Shown: piece after piece, positions 7,187-16,239 of the stretch
Position numbering within the stretch: position 1 is the first letter of the stretch
How the letters are laid out: each line of letters opens with the position of its first letter
Assembly (NCBI GenBank): GCA_003225315.1
Contig: QHZD01000017.1
Span: forward strand, 264,964 to 328,963
Direction of reading: 5' to 3'
Origin: Acidobacteriota bacterium
Lineage (GTDB): Bacteria; Acidobacteriota; Terriglobia; Acidiferrales; UBA7541
DNA: 64,000 nucleotides
Position numbers and translations under genes: made by a program
The notes under the pieces: generated by a model
What the model was told of the DNA's origin: nothing
The model's input: the letters and a program-made list of their open reading frames with translations, nothing else
Databases searched by the model: none

Positions 7187-7984
7187 CTATTTCAGACTTT
7201 CCAGATACGCAAAGACGTTGTGAACATCCGCCTGCGTGAGCTTATCGAGCAGTTCGCGATGCGCAGCCAGGGGATCCTGCAGTTCGACCTTCACGCGATC
7301 GCGCGAGAATGACCGGTACCAGCCGGAGTCATCACGCAGTGCAATCACAAAATCATCCGCGTGCACCATTGGACCCTTGATTTGCTCGCCGGAGGGCAGC
7401 GTCACTATCGCGATGGTGCGCTTGCCACGGGGATAAAGCATGCGGGCTTCAAGATCAATGGGAGAGTACTTGGCAGCGATGGCCGCCAGATCACCCGTGG
7501 GCGAATGACAGCTTTTGCAGCCACCGGTTCCATTGAAATAAGTCTTTCCGGCCTCCGGGTCACCGGTGAGCAGCTTCTCGACGGGATACTCACTTGGGAC
7601 GCGCGCGGATCTTAGTGCTTCGTCCGCGCGCGCGTGCAGATACGCGGCGATGTCGAGCACCTGCGGATCGGTCAGCGGCATCGGCGGCATGCCTTTGTCG
7701 GGGCGACCGAGACGAATGACTTCGCCAATCTTGTCGCCCTTCACGTCATGCGCCACAAGCGGCGAGCGAACAAGGTCAGGCCCTCGAGCGCCCGTAGCAT
7801 CCGGGCCGTGACAGAATCCGCAGGATTGCTGGAACTGTTTGTGCCCGCGCTCAATCGCAGGGTCTTGGGGAGCAGCCTGTGGCCAAGCCGCGGAATTCCA
7901 TAGGCCAAGGAAAAGAAAGATCGCCCCGCAAAGAATTGCGCCTTTGCCAAGCGGTCCTCGCCATGCAATCCGGTTCTTACGCAT
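7187..7984 (-). CDS. Periplasmic di-haem cytochrome c
   Basis: About 265 residues with a signal peptide (GAILCGAIFLFLGLW, ending near AWPQA) and two haem c sites, CGFCH near residue 57 and CKSCH near residue 160. The first half is a complete class I cytochrome c domain with MPPMPLTDPQVLDIAAYL supplying the likely axial Met. The second half has a beta-rich PSGEQIKGPMVHADDFVIAL segment between its haem site and the C-terminal helix, seen in Acidobacteria cytochromes. Start: GGAG five bases before this ATG. It precedes the quinoprotein gene by about 40 bases, so the two should form an alcohol- or sugar-oxidising electron-transfer pair. Confidence 0.9.
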   Translation of the reverse strand: MRKNRIAWRGPLGKGAILCGAIFLFLGLWNSAAWPQAAPQDPAIERGHKQFQQSCGFCHGPDATGARGPDLVRSPLVAHDVKGDKIGEVIRLGRPDKGMPPMPLTDPQVLDIAAYLHARADEALRSARVPSEYPVEKLLTGDPEAGKTYFNGTGGCKSCHSPTGDLAAIAAKYSPIDLEARMLYPRGKRTIAIVTLPSGEQIKGPMVHADDFVIALRDDSGWYRSFSRDRVKVELQDPLAAHRELLDKLTQADVHNVFAYLESLK

Positions 7985-8178
7985 CTTCACTCCTCATTCC
8001 TCTGGTTCCCAGACATGCCCGGCGCATTTTCTCACGCAACGGCCAATCACTCAAACCTAAACCGCGGAGCAATTCCCCTGCACTTTATCCTTGAAACAAG
8101 AAATATCTCGTTTGCACCGGGAATCGCAAAGAGTTGGGAGATCACACTGTCAGTCCCTTGAAGGCTAACTAGAAATTC

Positions 8179-9084
8179 CTACCTTTCGAGCGCAGCGCGG
8201 TCCCAATTACCAAGCGTTGCCGCGGCTTCGTAAGTGCTCTGGCAAAACTCAAGTAACGAGGCCGTGGGCGACTCCGCCTTGCGCACGTCGTCGTACATCA
8301 GGAGAAATTCGTTGAGTTGCCGGTCGTAAAATGCAGCATCCGGACGGACACGCTTGTCTTTGAATCCCTGCGGCTCCGGAGCTGCGTACGAATAGAACGC
8401 CGCACCCTGGACGGTTCCGCCGCCAGGCCAAAATCCAACACTGCTCACTTCGTGGGAATAGGCTTCTCGAGTCATAGCGTCGGCGCCGGGTCGCTCCGGT
8501 GCCCGGCGGCTTGAAAACCGTGTCACCGCAAGATCGAAACTTCCCCAGAAGAAGTGTACCGGGCTGGACTTGCCGATGAACCTAGCCCTGAAGTGGTGGA
8601 AAACCGTATCCACGGATAACAGGATGCGCCAGAGCTTCTCGACCGACGCGCGGTCGTACGAGGCGTGCACGCGATCCTGATCAAAAGCAATCGGATTAGG
8701 TATTTCGACCGGCATCCTCCAGATTTTGACTTCAATTTCGGCCGACCGAAGCAATTCCATGAATTGCTCGTAGAACTCGGCGACTGAGCGTGGCTCCAAT
8801 GGGAGTGTCTTCACCAGTCCGTCATTCGTCTCCAGCACAAGCTGATGGCGTATGAAGTCAAACCACAGCTCGAACGCTCTCCTGCCATAGGGAATGCGAG
8901 TTGTCGTCAGACCGCGAGCCGTTACGTACAACGGAACATTCCACCAGTGGTTCACAAGCGGCGTCAGACGCAGGCGGACCTTGCCAACGATTTGCGTCCA
9001 CATGTGCAGCGTCGCGTAGGTTTCTTTCCATGAATCAAGCGGAAGAGCGGGCCAGCATTCCGGCTGATCGGTAGCGTGAACCAT
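8179..9084 (-). CDS. DUF5996 family protein
   Basis: About 301 residues. The opening WPALPLDSWKETYATLHMW, the NHWWNVPLYVTARGL strand and the HFFWGSFDLAVTRFSSR segment are the hallmarks I associate with DUF5996. The His and Trp clusters are conserved, but no catalytic activity is known to me. There is no signal peptide, so it is probably cytoplasmic. The start at 9084 is chosen for a GAGGTG site six bases upstream; the frame stays open to 9282 without one. The 180 bases downstream, towards the cytochrome gene, contain nothing I recognise. Confidence 0.82.
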   Translation of the reverse strand: MVHATDQPECWPALPLDSWKETYATLHMWTQIVGKVRLRLTPLVNHWWNVPLYVTARGLTTTRIPYGRRAFELWFDFIRHQLVLETNDGLVKTLPLEPRSVAEFYEQFMELLRSAEIEVKIWRMPVEIPNPIAFDQDRVHASYDRASVEKLWRILLSVDTVFHHFRARFIGKSSPVHFFWGSFDLAVTRFSSRRAPERPGADAMTREAYSHEVSSVGFWPGGGTVQGAAFYSYAAPEPQGFKDKRVRPDAAFYDRQLNEFLLMYDDVRKAESPTASLLEFCQSTYEAAATLGNWDRAALER

Positions 9085-9223
9085 GGTCACCTCATCGATG
9101 TTGCAGTCGCGATTTGCCCAGTGGTCACAGTAAGGCGGTGCCGAAGGAGCGTAATCGATGAGCCGGAGTTGCTCCGGCTGGCATGGAGGGTACAAACAAT
9201 CCTCCACAGATGATCTCGCCTGG

Positions 9224-9712
9224 TCAGCCAGCGTGGGCCGCTTCCACCGGGAAGCGCTTGGCCGCGACAACGCCAAGCACAATAAAAATCAACATCACTA
9301 CGACCTGCGTCCCGAGGAACGGCGGTTCTGATTGCGTTGGCGCCTGCGCTTTCAGCGCGGGAACCTTCATGAAAAGCTGGGCGATCAAAACAAAGACGTT
9401 GAGATAAAGAGCGATGACCCCGCCGATGACATATGTGAGACGCCACGGGCCTGCCAGATGAAAAACATATAGCGCAGGAATCGCCACCGCCAAAACGAGC
9501 AAGGAGACGATGCCGGTGGCGTGCGAAGGCAAGAATTTATGGAACGGAAATAGGAATCCGGTCAGGCTCGTTAAAACCGTGGTCGTTAGAAAAAGCGCGG
9601 TCCAGCCGTTGCTCCGTTTCGCGCTCATGAATCCGGCCACCACAACGAATCCCGAAAGGATTCCCACCAAGCTCAACAGGACATGAAAGACAGTAAATGC
9701 TGTTAAGATCAT
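9224..9712 (-). CDS. Four- to five-helix integral membrane protein
   Basis: About 162 residues, almost entirely hydrophobic. Segments near residues 5-28, 37-57, 68-88, 94-115 and 138-155 could each span the membrane. A FPFHKFLPSHATG loop carries two His residues conserved-looking for a small redox or channel protein. No family is recognised with confidence. The ATG at 9712 has a purine-rich GGAAAA site upstream, and the open frame before it is Arg-rich and unlikely to be coding. It lies downstream of the alpha/beta hydrolase on the same strand. Confidence 0.75.
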   Translation of the reverse strand: MILTAFTVFHVLLSLVGILSGFVVVAGFMSAKRSNGWTALFLTTTVLTSLTGFLFPFHKFLPSHATGIVSLLVLAVAIPALYVFHLAGPWRLTYVIGGVIALYLNVFVLIAQLFMKVPALKAQAPTQSEPPFLGTQVVVMLIFIVLGVVAAKRFPVEAAHAG

Positions 9713-9857
9713 AGCGTTTTCCTTTTCTCCGCTCTGCTGATTCCCCGGACCAGGGATCCTGATCCTACTAACTAAGTGGACGACCCGCTGCGAACAGAAC
9801 GAGCACCCTGTCCACTCGTAAACCGGCGAGTCGTCTTTAGGCTGGCGCAATCCTAAA

Positions 9858-10703
9858 TCACGCCGCCGCTGTGGTCGCTGCACCTTTCAGGAACCTCAGT
9901 AAGTCGGCGTTAATCGTGTCGGCCTCCGTCGTGGGCATGCCGTGCGGAAAGCCCTTGTAGGTTTTCAACGTGCTATTCCTCAGCAACTTTGCCGACAGCG
10001 GTCCAGAATCGGCATAAGGCACGATCTGGTCGTCATCGCCGTGCATCACCAGGACCGGCACAGTGATCTTCTTCAGGTCTTCGGTGAAATCCGTCTGGGA
10101 GAAGGCGACGATGCCGTCATAATGGGCTTTGGCGCCTCCCATCATGGCCTGGCGCCACCAATTCCAGATCACCGCCTGAGAGGGTTTCGCACCAGGCCGG
10201 TTGTAGCCATAGAACGGTCCAGCCGGCAAATCGTAATAGAACTGAGCTCGGTTGGCGGCGAGCTGCACCTGAAGCCCATCGAACAGCTCTTTCGGCAGCC
10301 CGCCCGGATTAGCTGCCGTCTTCACCATCAACGGCGGCACCGCGCTGATGATCGCCGCTTTTGCGACCCGGCTTTCGCCGTGCCGTGCCAGGTAGTGCAC
10401 CACTTCGCCGCCGCCGGTCGAGTGGCCAACGTGCACCGCTTCCTTGAGGTCGAGATGTGCGGTCAGCGCCGCTAGGTCGTCGGCGTAATGATCCATGTCA
10501 TGGCCGTCAGCGGTCTGGGAGGAACGGCCATGTCCGCGACGGTCGTGGGCTATGACGCGATACCCATGATTGAGGAAGAAAAGCATCTGCGTGTCCCAGT
10601 CGTCCGCGCTCAGCGGCCAACCGTGTGAGAAGACAATCGGCTGACCGGTTCCCCAATCCTTGTAGTAAATCTGCGTCCCATCTTTCGTCGTAATCGTCGC
10701 CAT
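9858..10703 (-). CDS. Alpha/beta hydrolase, non-haem chloroperoxidase-like
   Basis: A 281-residue single-domain alpha/beta hydrolase. The oxyanion-hole segment FSHGWPL (residues 25-31), the nucleophile elbow GHSTGGG (Ser95), the Asp in HGDDDQIVP (about Asp225) and the His in FPHGMP (about His254) complete the triad. The wording [19 protein letters not shown], with a cap holding [17 protein letters not shown], matches the esterase/perhydrolase group often annotated as non-haem chloroperoxidase. It is cytoplasmic, with GGAGG eight bases before the ATG. The physiological substrate cannot be told from sequence. Confidence 0.92.
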   Translation of the reverse strand: MATITTKDGTQIYYKDWGTGQPIVFSHGWPLSADDWDTQMLFFLNHGYRVIAHDRRGHGRSSQTADGHDMDHYADDLAALTAHLDLKEAVHVGHSTGGGEVVHYLARHGESRVAKAAIISAVPPLMVKTAANPGGLPKELFDGLQVQLAANRAQFYYDLPAGPFYGYNRPGAKPSQAVIWNWWRQAMMGGAKAHYDGIVAFSQTDFTEDLKKITVPVLVMHGDDDQIVPYADSGPLSAKLLRNSTLKTYKGFPHGMPTTEADTINADLLRFLKGAATTAAA

Positions 10704-10881
10704 GGTGTGTCCTCCTTGATTGCTGCCTTAACCCCTGGAAAGAAATGCGCGAATATTCCCGGGAACAGATTTCGAGACGGAATGGTCCTTCAGCTGCCGC
10801 TCTTGGGGTGGCTCATACTACCACTTTTGGTTGGTGGAGACGTTGATAGACAAACTGAAGCAGCACTCGAACCGATTGAGT

Positions 10882-11319
10882 CTATCGCCCCTTGGCGCGC
10901 TCACCCCGGAGGGCCATGCAGGTCGATGACGCCTTGGCGACCAAGTGGCCGCCTTCATCCGTGATTTCACACTCCGTGTAACCAATGGTCTTGCCCCGTC
11001 GCACGACTTTACCCTCGGCCTTCAGATTAGCCTTCCACACGGGCCGGAAGAAATTGATCTTCAATTCCACCGTTGTGAAGGATTCCTCCGGCCCCAGCGT
11101 GCTCGCGAACGCCATTCCCATCGCGGCGTCGGCAATGTCACAAAGAATTCCGCCGTGCAGTGTCCCCATAGGATTGGCGTGTTGTGGTCCGGCTGCCAAC
11201 GTGACCGTAGCTCGCCCATCAGCAATTTCTTTCGCCTCGAATCCAATCAGACGTGCCACCGGCACGTCATTCGTCTTCGCACGTGTCCTGAAGTCGGGCT
11301 TCAACTCCGAAGTACTCAT
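10882..11319 (-). CDS. PaaI-family hotdog thioesterase
   Basis: A 145-residue hotdog-fold protein. The core ANPMGTLHGGILCDIADAAM is the catalytic helix signature of PaaI/YbgC-type acyl-CoA thioesterases, with Gly/His positions for the thioester. FTTVELKINFFRPVWKANL and the C-terminal strands GYTECEITDE and LVAKASSTCM complete the fold. It would hydrolyse acyl- or aryl-CoA in the cytoplasm, possibly clearing dead-end thioesters; the substrate is unknown. Neighbours on both sides are unrelated enzymes. Confidence 0.9.
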   Translation of the reverse strand: MSTSELKPDFRTRAKTNDVPVARLIGFEAKEIADGRATVTLAAGPQHANPMGTLHGGILCDIADAAMGMAFASTLGPEESFTTVELKINFFRPVWKANLKAEGKVVRRGKTIGYTECEITDEGGHLVAKASSTCMALRGERAKGR

Positions 11320-11446
11320 GACTTTTTCACCCTAGCCTTGGATTCCCTTGCGCGGACGTTCGTTTCCAGATATTCCGTAAGATGACGCCAGGCAAGATCC
11401 AGCGTAGCGCCGTTCCGATGCGGCCGGCTTGCCATTTCTTGAACCT

Positions 11447-12787
11447 TCATCGTTCATCCGTCCCGCTGGCGGCACGATTCTTACTCGCACCTGCCTGATG
11501 AATGGACTCTGTTGCAGCTTCGCCGGTGATCAGGCGCGCGCCACGGCTGAAGGTTAGGTATTCAAATCCCCACTGGATGAAAACGATGATGCGGCTCTGA
11601 AACTCCACAATGTAAATCAAGTGGATGAACAGCCACATCAGCCAGGCCAACAGGCCGGAAACGTGGATGCCGAAAATGTTTGCAACCGCCGCCGCGCGCC
11701 CGATCACTGCCATCTCGCCTTTATTGAAGTAATGAAATGGCGGCGGTTCGCGCTTCCCTTCCACGCGCGCACGGATGACTCTTGCGGCGTACCTTCCACC
11801 CTGCATCGCCACTTGCGCGACACCGGGCAGGGGCGCTCCGTTCTCGTCGACAGCGTGAGCGAGATCGCCAATGATGAAAATGTCCGGGAAATTCGGAATG
11901 GTCAGGTCGCGATTCACCTTGATTCGGCCGCTGCGGTCCGACTCCGACTTAGTGCGCTCGGCAAGTTTCCTGCCAAAAGGCGTGGCCATGACTCCGCCGG
12001 CCCAGAGCACCGTCCTCGCCGCCAGCTTCTCACTCGAATCACCCCGCTTGAACGTAACCCCCGCATCGTCAATGTTCGTCACCATCACGCCTTTGATCAC
12101 TTCCACGCCGAGGCGTGTGACCAATTTTTCCGCTTTGGCCGACAGATCTTCCGGGAAAGGGCCCAGAACTCTAGGAGCTCCTTCCATCAAAATGATTCGC
12201 GCTTTCTGCGGATCGATTCTGCGAAAATCGTGCCGCAGCGTCTCGCGAGCGATCTCCGCCAGAGCTCCGGAGAGCTCAAGCCCCGTGGCGCCGGCTCCAA
12301 CGATGACGAACGTGAGCCATGCGCGCGCTTCTTCCGGTGTAGCGGCACGCTCGGCCCGTTCGAACGCGTACAGAATCTTGTGGCGGATTGCCGTGGCTTC
12401 CTCGACGGACTTCAGGCTCGGCGCCCACTGCCGCCAGGAATCATTCCCGTAGTAGGAGGTCTGCGTTCCCGTGGCCACAACCAGCGAGTCATATTCGAAG
12501 GAAGCGCCGTCACGCAACATAACTCGCTTTGCCTGTGGATCAACGTCCACGGCTTCGCCCAGAAGAACTTGGGTATTTTTCTGCTTGCTCAAAACGCCGC
12601 GCAGTGGCGCCGCAATTTCTCCAGGAGACAGTGAACCCGTGGCCACTTGGTACAGCAGCGGCTGAAAAAGATGAAAATTCCGGCGATCAATCAGCGTGAC
12701 TTCGACCGGCGCGCGCTTCAGCTTTTGCGCGGCAGCCAGTCCCCCGAATCCGCCGCCGAGAATGACGACTCGATGCTTTTTGTCCAT
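11447..12787 (-). CDS. ndh: Type II NADH dehydrogenase (NDH-2)
   Basis: A 446-residue flavoprotein. The N-terminal Rossmann GGGFGGLAAA binds FAD, VIVGAGATGLELSGALAEI binds NADH, and FIIGDLAHA binds the FAD ribityl group. YDSLVVATGTQTSYYG and GVAQVAMQGGRYAA are typical of NDH-2. The C-terminal amphipathic and hydrophobic HVSGLLAWLMWLFIHLIYIV segment would dock to the inner membrane face. It passes electrons from NADH to the quinone pool without pumping protons. Length is normal for the family. It is a single gene with no obvious operon partner. Confidence 0.92.
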   Translation of the reverse strand: MDKKHRVVILGGGFGGLAAAQKLKRAPVEVTLIDRRNFHLFQPLLYQVATGSLSPGEIAAPLRGVLSKQKNTQVLLGEAVDVDPQAKRVMLRDGASFEYDSLVVATGTQTSYYGNDSWRQWAPSLKSVEEATAIRHKILYAFERAERAATPEEARAWLTFVIVGAGATGLELSGALAEIARETLRHDFRRIDPQKARIILMEGAPRVLGPFPEDLSAKAEKLVTRLGVEVIKGVMVTNIDDAGVTFKRGDSSEKLAARTVLWAGGVMATPFGRKLAERTKSESDRSGRIKVNRDLTIPNFPDIFIIGDLAHAVDENGAPLPGVAQVAMQGGRYAARVIRARVEGKREPPPFHYFNKGEMAVIGRAAAVANIFGIHVSGLLAWLMWLFIHLIYIVEFQSRIIVFIQWGFEYLTFSRGARLITGEAATESIHQAGASKNRAASGTDER

Positions 12788-12932
12788 GCGCGCCGCTCCC
12801 CCGAACGCAACCTCACCCGCTCCGGTATCATCTCATTTACTGTGATTTTCTCGCGAGTGATGCGCGGGGTTGGCCTGCGAATTCCCGGTCTTTTCGTTGC
12901 TTGCTCCGTGCTCTTCGCGAAAGCGTGGCCAA

Positions 12933-13295
12933 ATGCGTATTCAAAATCCTAACGCCAGATTTCAGCTTCAGAAAAACACGCTGCGCTTTCTGTGCTCGGT
13001 GCTGATCAAGAGCGGAACGCGCATTGAGATTTGCAAATTGCTCGACCCCGGCGTCTTTGACGATCCGCTGCAACGCGTGATGTTTGAAGAAATCCGCGAG
13101 CTGGGATCGATCGATTCCCGCCGCTTGCGGGAACTCTTGCCGGCGCGCGTGACCAACCGCGGCTTTCCAGACTTCGACCTGAACGAATTCCTCGCTCCAC
13201 ACGAAGTCGGCGAAAAAGAGATCGACCAGCTTTTTGAGAGCGCGTTGCAGCTCCTCGATCTCAGTCATCCGGACGAAGGGCTTTCCGTGGAATAA
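12933..13295 (+). CDS. Hypothetical protein, DnaB N-terminus-like helices
   Basis: A 120-residue soluble, mostly helical protein. NTLRFLCSVLIKSGTRIEIC and PGVFDDPLQRVMFEEIREL resemble the helical N-terminal fold of replicative helicase DnaB or primase-associated domains, but this is only a loose likeness. The ATG at 12933 is preferred because the protein-like composition begins there; there is no clear ribosome site. It lies 15 bases before a CPBP-type membrane protein on the same strand and is probably co-transcribed with it. Confidence 0.6.
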   Translation: MRIQNPNARFQLQKNTLRFLCSVLIKSGTRIEICKLLDPGVFDDPLQRVMFEEIRELGSIDSRRLRELLPARVTNRGFPDFDLNEFLAPHEVGEKEIDQLFESALQLLDLSHPDEGLSVE

Positions 13296-13310
13296 TGGAC
13301 CAACTTCGCC

Positions 13311-13955
13311 ATGACTACGGCCGCCCGGCGTTCCCTCATTCTGATTGAAGCTCTCGCTTTCTCCGCTTACGTTGCTTGGTACATCTGGCAGCTTCAGGCG
13401 TTGGCCCGGTCGTCGTGGCTGGTGTTCCCGGTCTGGATGCTTGCCAGTTTCATTGTGCACCGCGATACGCCGAAGACCCTTGGATGGCGAGCCGACAATT
13501 TGTGGCACGCTACTAAGCGCTCGGCGTTGGTCTTTCTGCCATGTATCGCCGCACTCTGCCTTGTCGGGATTCTCCTGGGCGCCATGCACAGCCCGGCTCA
13601 CCGCCTCCTAATGCCGAATCGTTTTTTTGGCTACATGGCGTTTTGCCTGCTCCAGCAGGTGGGGTTGAATTCCTATTCCACGAACCGGCTCCTCGGCGCA
13701 ATCGATAGCCCTGCGCTTGCTTCGCTGCTCGCAGGCGCAATTTTTGCGGCGCTCCATTGGCCGAATCCCGTGCTGGTGCCGCTCACTTTTATCGGCGGAG
13801 TCGCCATGGCGTGGCTCTTTGCGCGCGAGCGCAACATCATCCCGCTCGCCATCTGCCAAGGAATTCTGGGCACTTTAGTTTGGTGGGCGTTTCCGATCGC
13901 GTGGCATCATGCCATGCGTGTAGGCCCGGGTTTCTATCACTTTCACCCGCGATAA
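13311..13955 (+). CDS. CPBP-type (Abi) membrane protein with degenerate active site
   Basis: A 214-residue protein with about six membrane segments. FAALHWPNP (residues about 145-153) matches the second catalytic motif (F-x-x-x-H) of CPBP intramembrane proteases, and LIGGVAMAW-like FIGGVAMAWLF follows as in the family. The first motif, normally E-E-x-x-x-R, reads QQVGLNSYSTNRL: both glutamates are Gln. It may therefore be an inactive relative or use other residues. Active CPBP members trim prenylated or other membrane substrates. It probably shares an operon with the preceding small gene. Confidence 0.75.
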   Translation: MTTAARRSLILIEALAFSAYVAWYIWQLQALARSSWLVFPVWMLASFIVHRDTPKTLGWRADNLWHATKRSALVFLPCIAALCLVGILLGAMHSPAHRLLMPNRFFGYMAFCLLQQVGLNSYSTNRLLGAIDSPALASLLAGAIFAALHWPNPVLVPLTFIGGVAMAWLFARERNIIPLAICQGILGTLVWWAFPIAWHHAMRVGPGFYHFHPR

Positions 13956-13970
13956 GTGGAGCGGCAGGGC

Positions 13971-15089
13971 CTACAAATTCAAATGGCCGTAGGCTTTCGT
14001 GGTCGCTATTACGCTTTGCCTTGGCCCGCGCTTCCCTCTCGCATCGTTCGTCCAAACACCAGGAATTCCGAGCCCACACTTCGGGCAAGCGCCATTCCTG
14101 ATTTGATTCTCCAGCACGTCGTGCCAAGACCGACGGACCAACAATTCCTCGCAATGTGGACAATAGGTGTTCGCGCCATCGCTGTAAATGTTTCCTTCAT
14201 AGACGTAGCGAAGGCCGGCGTCGACCGCGATTTCCCGGGCATGATCCAGCGTCTTCGCCGGTGTGCGCGGCTTGTCCTGCAGTTTGAAGTCAGGGTGAAA
14301 CGCGGTGAAGTGCAGAGGCACGTCCGGCCCGAGATGAGTCAGAATCCAATCGGCCAGCTTTCGCGTTTCGGCGGGATCATCATTCAACGTCGGAATCATC
14401 AGGTTGGTGATCTCGAACCAAACCGGCGTTTCCTTCTTCAGCCACGCCAATGTCTCCAGCACCGGCTGAAGATGCGTCAGGGTAATCTTCCCGTAGAAAT
14501 TCTCGGTAAACGCCTTCAGGTCCACGTTTGCCGCGTCGATGTGATCGTAGATATCGTGGAACGCGTCGTAGGTGATGTAGCCGTTCGTCACCATCACCGT
14601 TTTCAGTCCATAGCTCCTGGCCGCCGCACAAATGTCTATGATGTATTCGCCCCAAATCGTCGGCTCGTTGTAAGTGAACGCGATGGAATCACATCCGTAC
14701 TTCAAAGCCAGCAGCGGCACATCTTCCGGCGGAACATTCTGCGAACGCACTTGATCGGACCGCGACTTGGAGATGTCCCAGTTTTGGCAGAAGAAACAGC
14801 CCATGTTGCAGCCCGCCGTGCCCATGCTGAACACGCGCGTGCCCGGCAAAAAATGATTTAGCGGCTTTTTTTCGATGGGATCGACTTGCAGTGCGGCCGG
14901 GGAGCCATAACCGAGGCTATACAATTTTCCGCCTTGATTGATGCGGATGAAGCAGAAGCCCGCTTGACCTGCCCCGATGTGGCAATGCCGCGGACAAAGA
15001 TAGCAGTGAACTCGCCCGTTGGGCTCCGCTTCCCACCAGCGCGCTTCGTGCAGTTGTTCCGTCTTCTGGAGGATCTTCAGCTCTTCCAT
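13971..15089 (-). CDS. amrS: AmmeMemoRadiSam system radical SAM enzyme
   Basis: A 372-residue radical SAM protein of the AmrS/PflA-like group. GCNMGCFFCQNWDISKS (about residues 93-109) holds the C-x3-C-x2-C iron-sulfur site. CYLCPRHCHIGAGQAGFC near the N-terminus and CPHCEELLVRRSWHDV with CPKCGLGIPG near the C-terminus are extra Cys clusters typical of AmrS. VMVTNGYI, VDLKAFTENFY and TNLMIPTLND line the barrel. The other two genes of the classic AmmeMemoRadiSam trio (AMMECR1 and MEMO1 homologues) are not adjacent. GGAGGAGG precedes the ATG, with a TATAAT box just upstream. Confidence 0.92.
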   Translation of the reverse strand: MEELKILQKTEQLHEARWWEAEPNGRVHCYLCPRHCHIGAGQAGFCFIRINQGGKLYSLGYGSPAALQVDPIEKKPLNHFLPGTRVFSMGTAGCNMGCFFCQNWDISKSRSDQVRSQNVPPEDVPLLALKYGCDSIAFTYNEPTIWGEYIIDICAAARSYGLKTVMVTNGYITYDAFHDIYDHIDAANVDLKAFTENFYGKITLTHLQPVLETLAWLKKETPVWFEITNLMIPTLNDDPAETRKLADWILTHLGPDVPLHFTAFHPDFKLQDKPRTPAKTLDHAREIAVDAGLRYVYEGNIYSDGANTYCPHCEELLVRRSWHDVLENQIRNGACPKCGLGIPGVWTNDARGKRGPRQSVIATTKAYGHLNL

Positions 15090-15092
15090 GGA

Positions 15093-15115
15093 TCCTCCTC
15101 CCCAAAAGTATTATA
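15093..15115 (-). promoter_or_regulatory. TATAAT box and ribosome binding site of amrS
   Basis: On the minus strand TATAAT (15115-15110) lies about 20 bases before the amrS ATG, with GGGGAGGAGG between. Transcription would start only about a dozen bases before the start codon, giving a very short leader. No convincing -35 box is seen at the standard distance. Confidence 0.5.
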
Positions 15116-15173
15116 CCTCCGGCAAAGAACCCCGCGCGAGTCATTCCAACTTGTTGAGGAGTACGTTCGACCT

Positions 15174-15413
15174 TCAGGCGTGGCGCCGGCGCTGGATGCG
15201 ATTTCTTTCCGCGGCCCAATCCACAAACCGTTCCATGTGTTCGCGGTATTTCCAGGCAAGATGAAAAAATTTGCTGGCCGTCAAATTGGCGGCCTCTTTC
15301 CCGAGGAACGTCTCAAAGCGCCAGCGGATGTAAGGACTTTCCCAAGGCCTGAATCGATAGCCCCGAGCTGCATTCCAGTAGTACTGCACCGTCTTGAACA
15401 TTTCTTGCGCCAT
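15174..15413 (-). CDS. Conserved-looking 79-residue hypothetical protein
   Basis: A small soluble protein rich in Trp, Tyr, Phe and Arg (MFKTVQYYWNAARGYRFRPW, IRWRFETFLGKEAANL, FFHLAWKYREHM). The aromatic-plus-basic helices suggest a compact helical protein, possibly binding nucleic acid or a larger partner. No family is recognised. It is encoded just upstream of amrS on the same strand but separated by the amrS promoter region. Coding is supported by natural composition rather than by any motif. Confidence 0.7.
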   Translation of the reverse strand: MAQEMFKTVQYYWNAARGYRFRPWESPYIRWRFETFLGKEAANLTASKFFHLAWKYREHMERFVDWAAERNRIQRRRHA

Positions 15414-15445
15414 GGGCGAATCGCCCAGCCCTCTTGGTCAAGACT

Positions 15446-15979
15446 CTAGCTTCCAGCCGCCGGAGTCGAAAGATGCTCGTGGACGAGCACCCAGCTCGCG
15501 CCGCGCTTCTCCCAAATCCCGGTATACCGGAGTTCCATCTCCGTAGTCTTACCGTCTTTTTTCGATTTTTCCATCAAATGCATGGGCACTGTCATCCACG
15601 CGATCGTCCCGCGGCGGTTCACTTTCAAATCCTTGCCCGCAGTCAGTTTGATCTCCGCCGCGCCCTCAAGGAATTCCTTCTGCACGCCCTCGTGGTATTC
15701 CTTCCAACTGTGATACGAAAAGGGCGCCACATCATAAAATACAAGTCCATCTTCCTTGGCATAGAACTTCGCCGGCGCATCCGCATTTCCCGTGCTCCAG
15801 GCAGCACAATAGCTGTCGATGAGCTTGCGAAACGTGGCATCGTCCGTAGCCTTCTGCTGCGCCCGCGCCCCAACAAATGTCAGCAACGCGCCAACGATCG
15901 CCATCACAACATACAGCAGCCAGCGCCATCGCTCGGCATGATTACGTGCAGCACCGCCCATGGAAACAGAAGCCGTCAT
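15446..15979 (-). CDS. SnoaL-like/NTF2-fold secreted protein (DUF4440-like)
   Basis: About 177 residues. A hydrophobic segment WLLYVVMAIVGALLTFVGARA forms a signal peptide or anchor. The mature part has the NTF2-like order: helix FRKLIDSYCAAWSTGNADAPAKFYAKEDGLVFYD, then strands TIAWMTVPMHLMEK and MELRYTGIWEKRGASWVLVHEHLS. Such domains serve as ketosteroid-isomerase-like enzymes or binding modules; the role here is unknown. The start was chosen for GGAG seven bases upstream of the ATG. An earlier frame start at 16006 lacks one. Confidence 0.85.
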   Translation of the reverse strand: MTASVSMGGAARNHAERWRWLLYVVMAIVGALLTFVGARAQQKATDDATFRKLIDSYCAAWSTGNADAPAKFYAKEDGLVFYDVAPFSYHSWKEYHEGVQKEFLEGAAEIKLTAGKDLKVNRRGTIAWMTVPMHLMEKSKKDGKTTEMELRYTGIWEKRGASWVLVHEHLSTPAAGS

Positions 15980-16239
15980 TCCATATCTCCTGGCAACCTG
16001 GAACAAGACTCTTCAGGTGGAGGTCCCAAAGCGTGCCGCCTACCGTATTGCGAATTTGCTCATTTTGCAAGCGTTCATATTCGTTCAGCCCGAATTGATG
16101 GATTCTTGGCTGCTACTGCCCCTCTCCCACCCACTGTTCGCCGGTAAATCCCGCCACTTGGCCGAATCTAGGATGCGTTCCCCTGGAGGGGCCCCTATTC
16201 TCGCGTTGGGGCAAGGAAATGGCCCTTCAGGAGGCGAAC

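Noticed and set aside
11621..12634. A 337-codon open frame antisense to NDH-2
   Set aside because: Shadow frame of a well-supported enzyme, with no recognisable domain.
12837..13601. A 254-codon leftward open frame across two rightward genes
   Set aside because: It spans the intergenic gap between two plausible rightward genes and has shadow-like Arg/Gln-rich composition.
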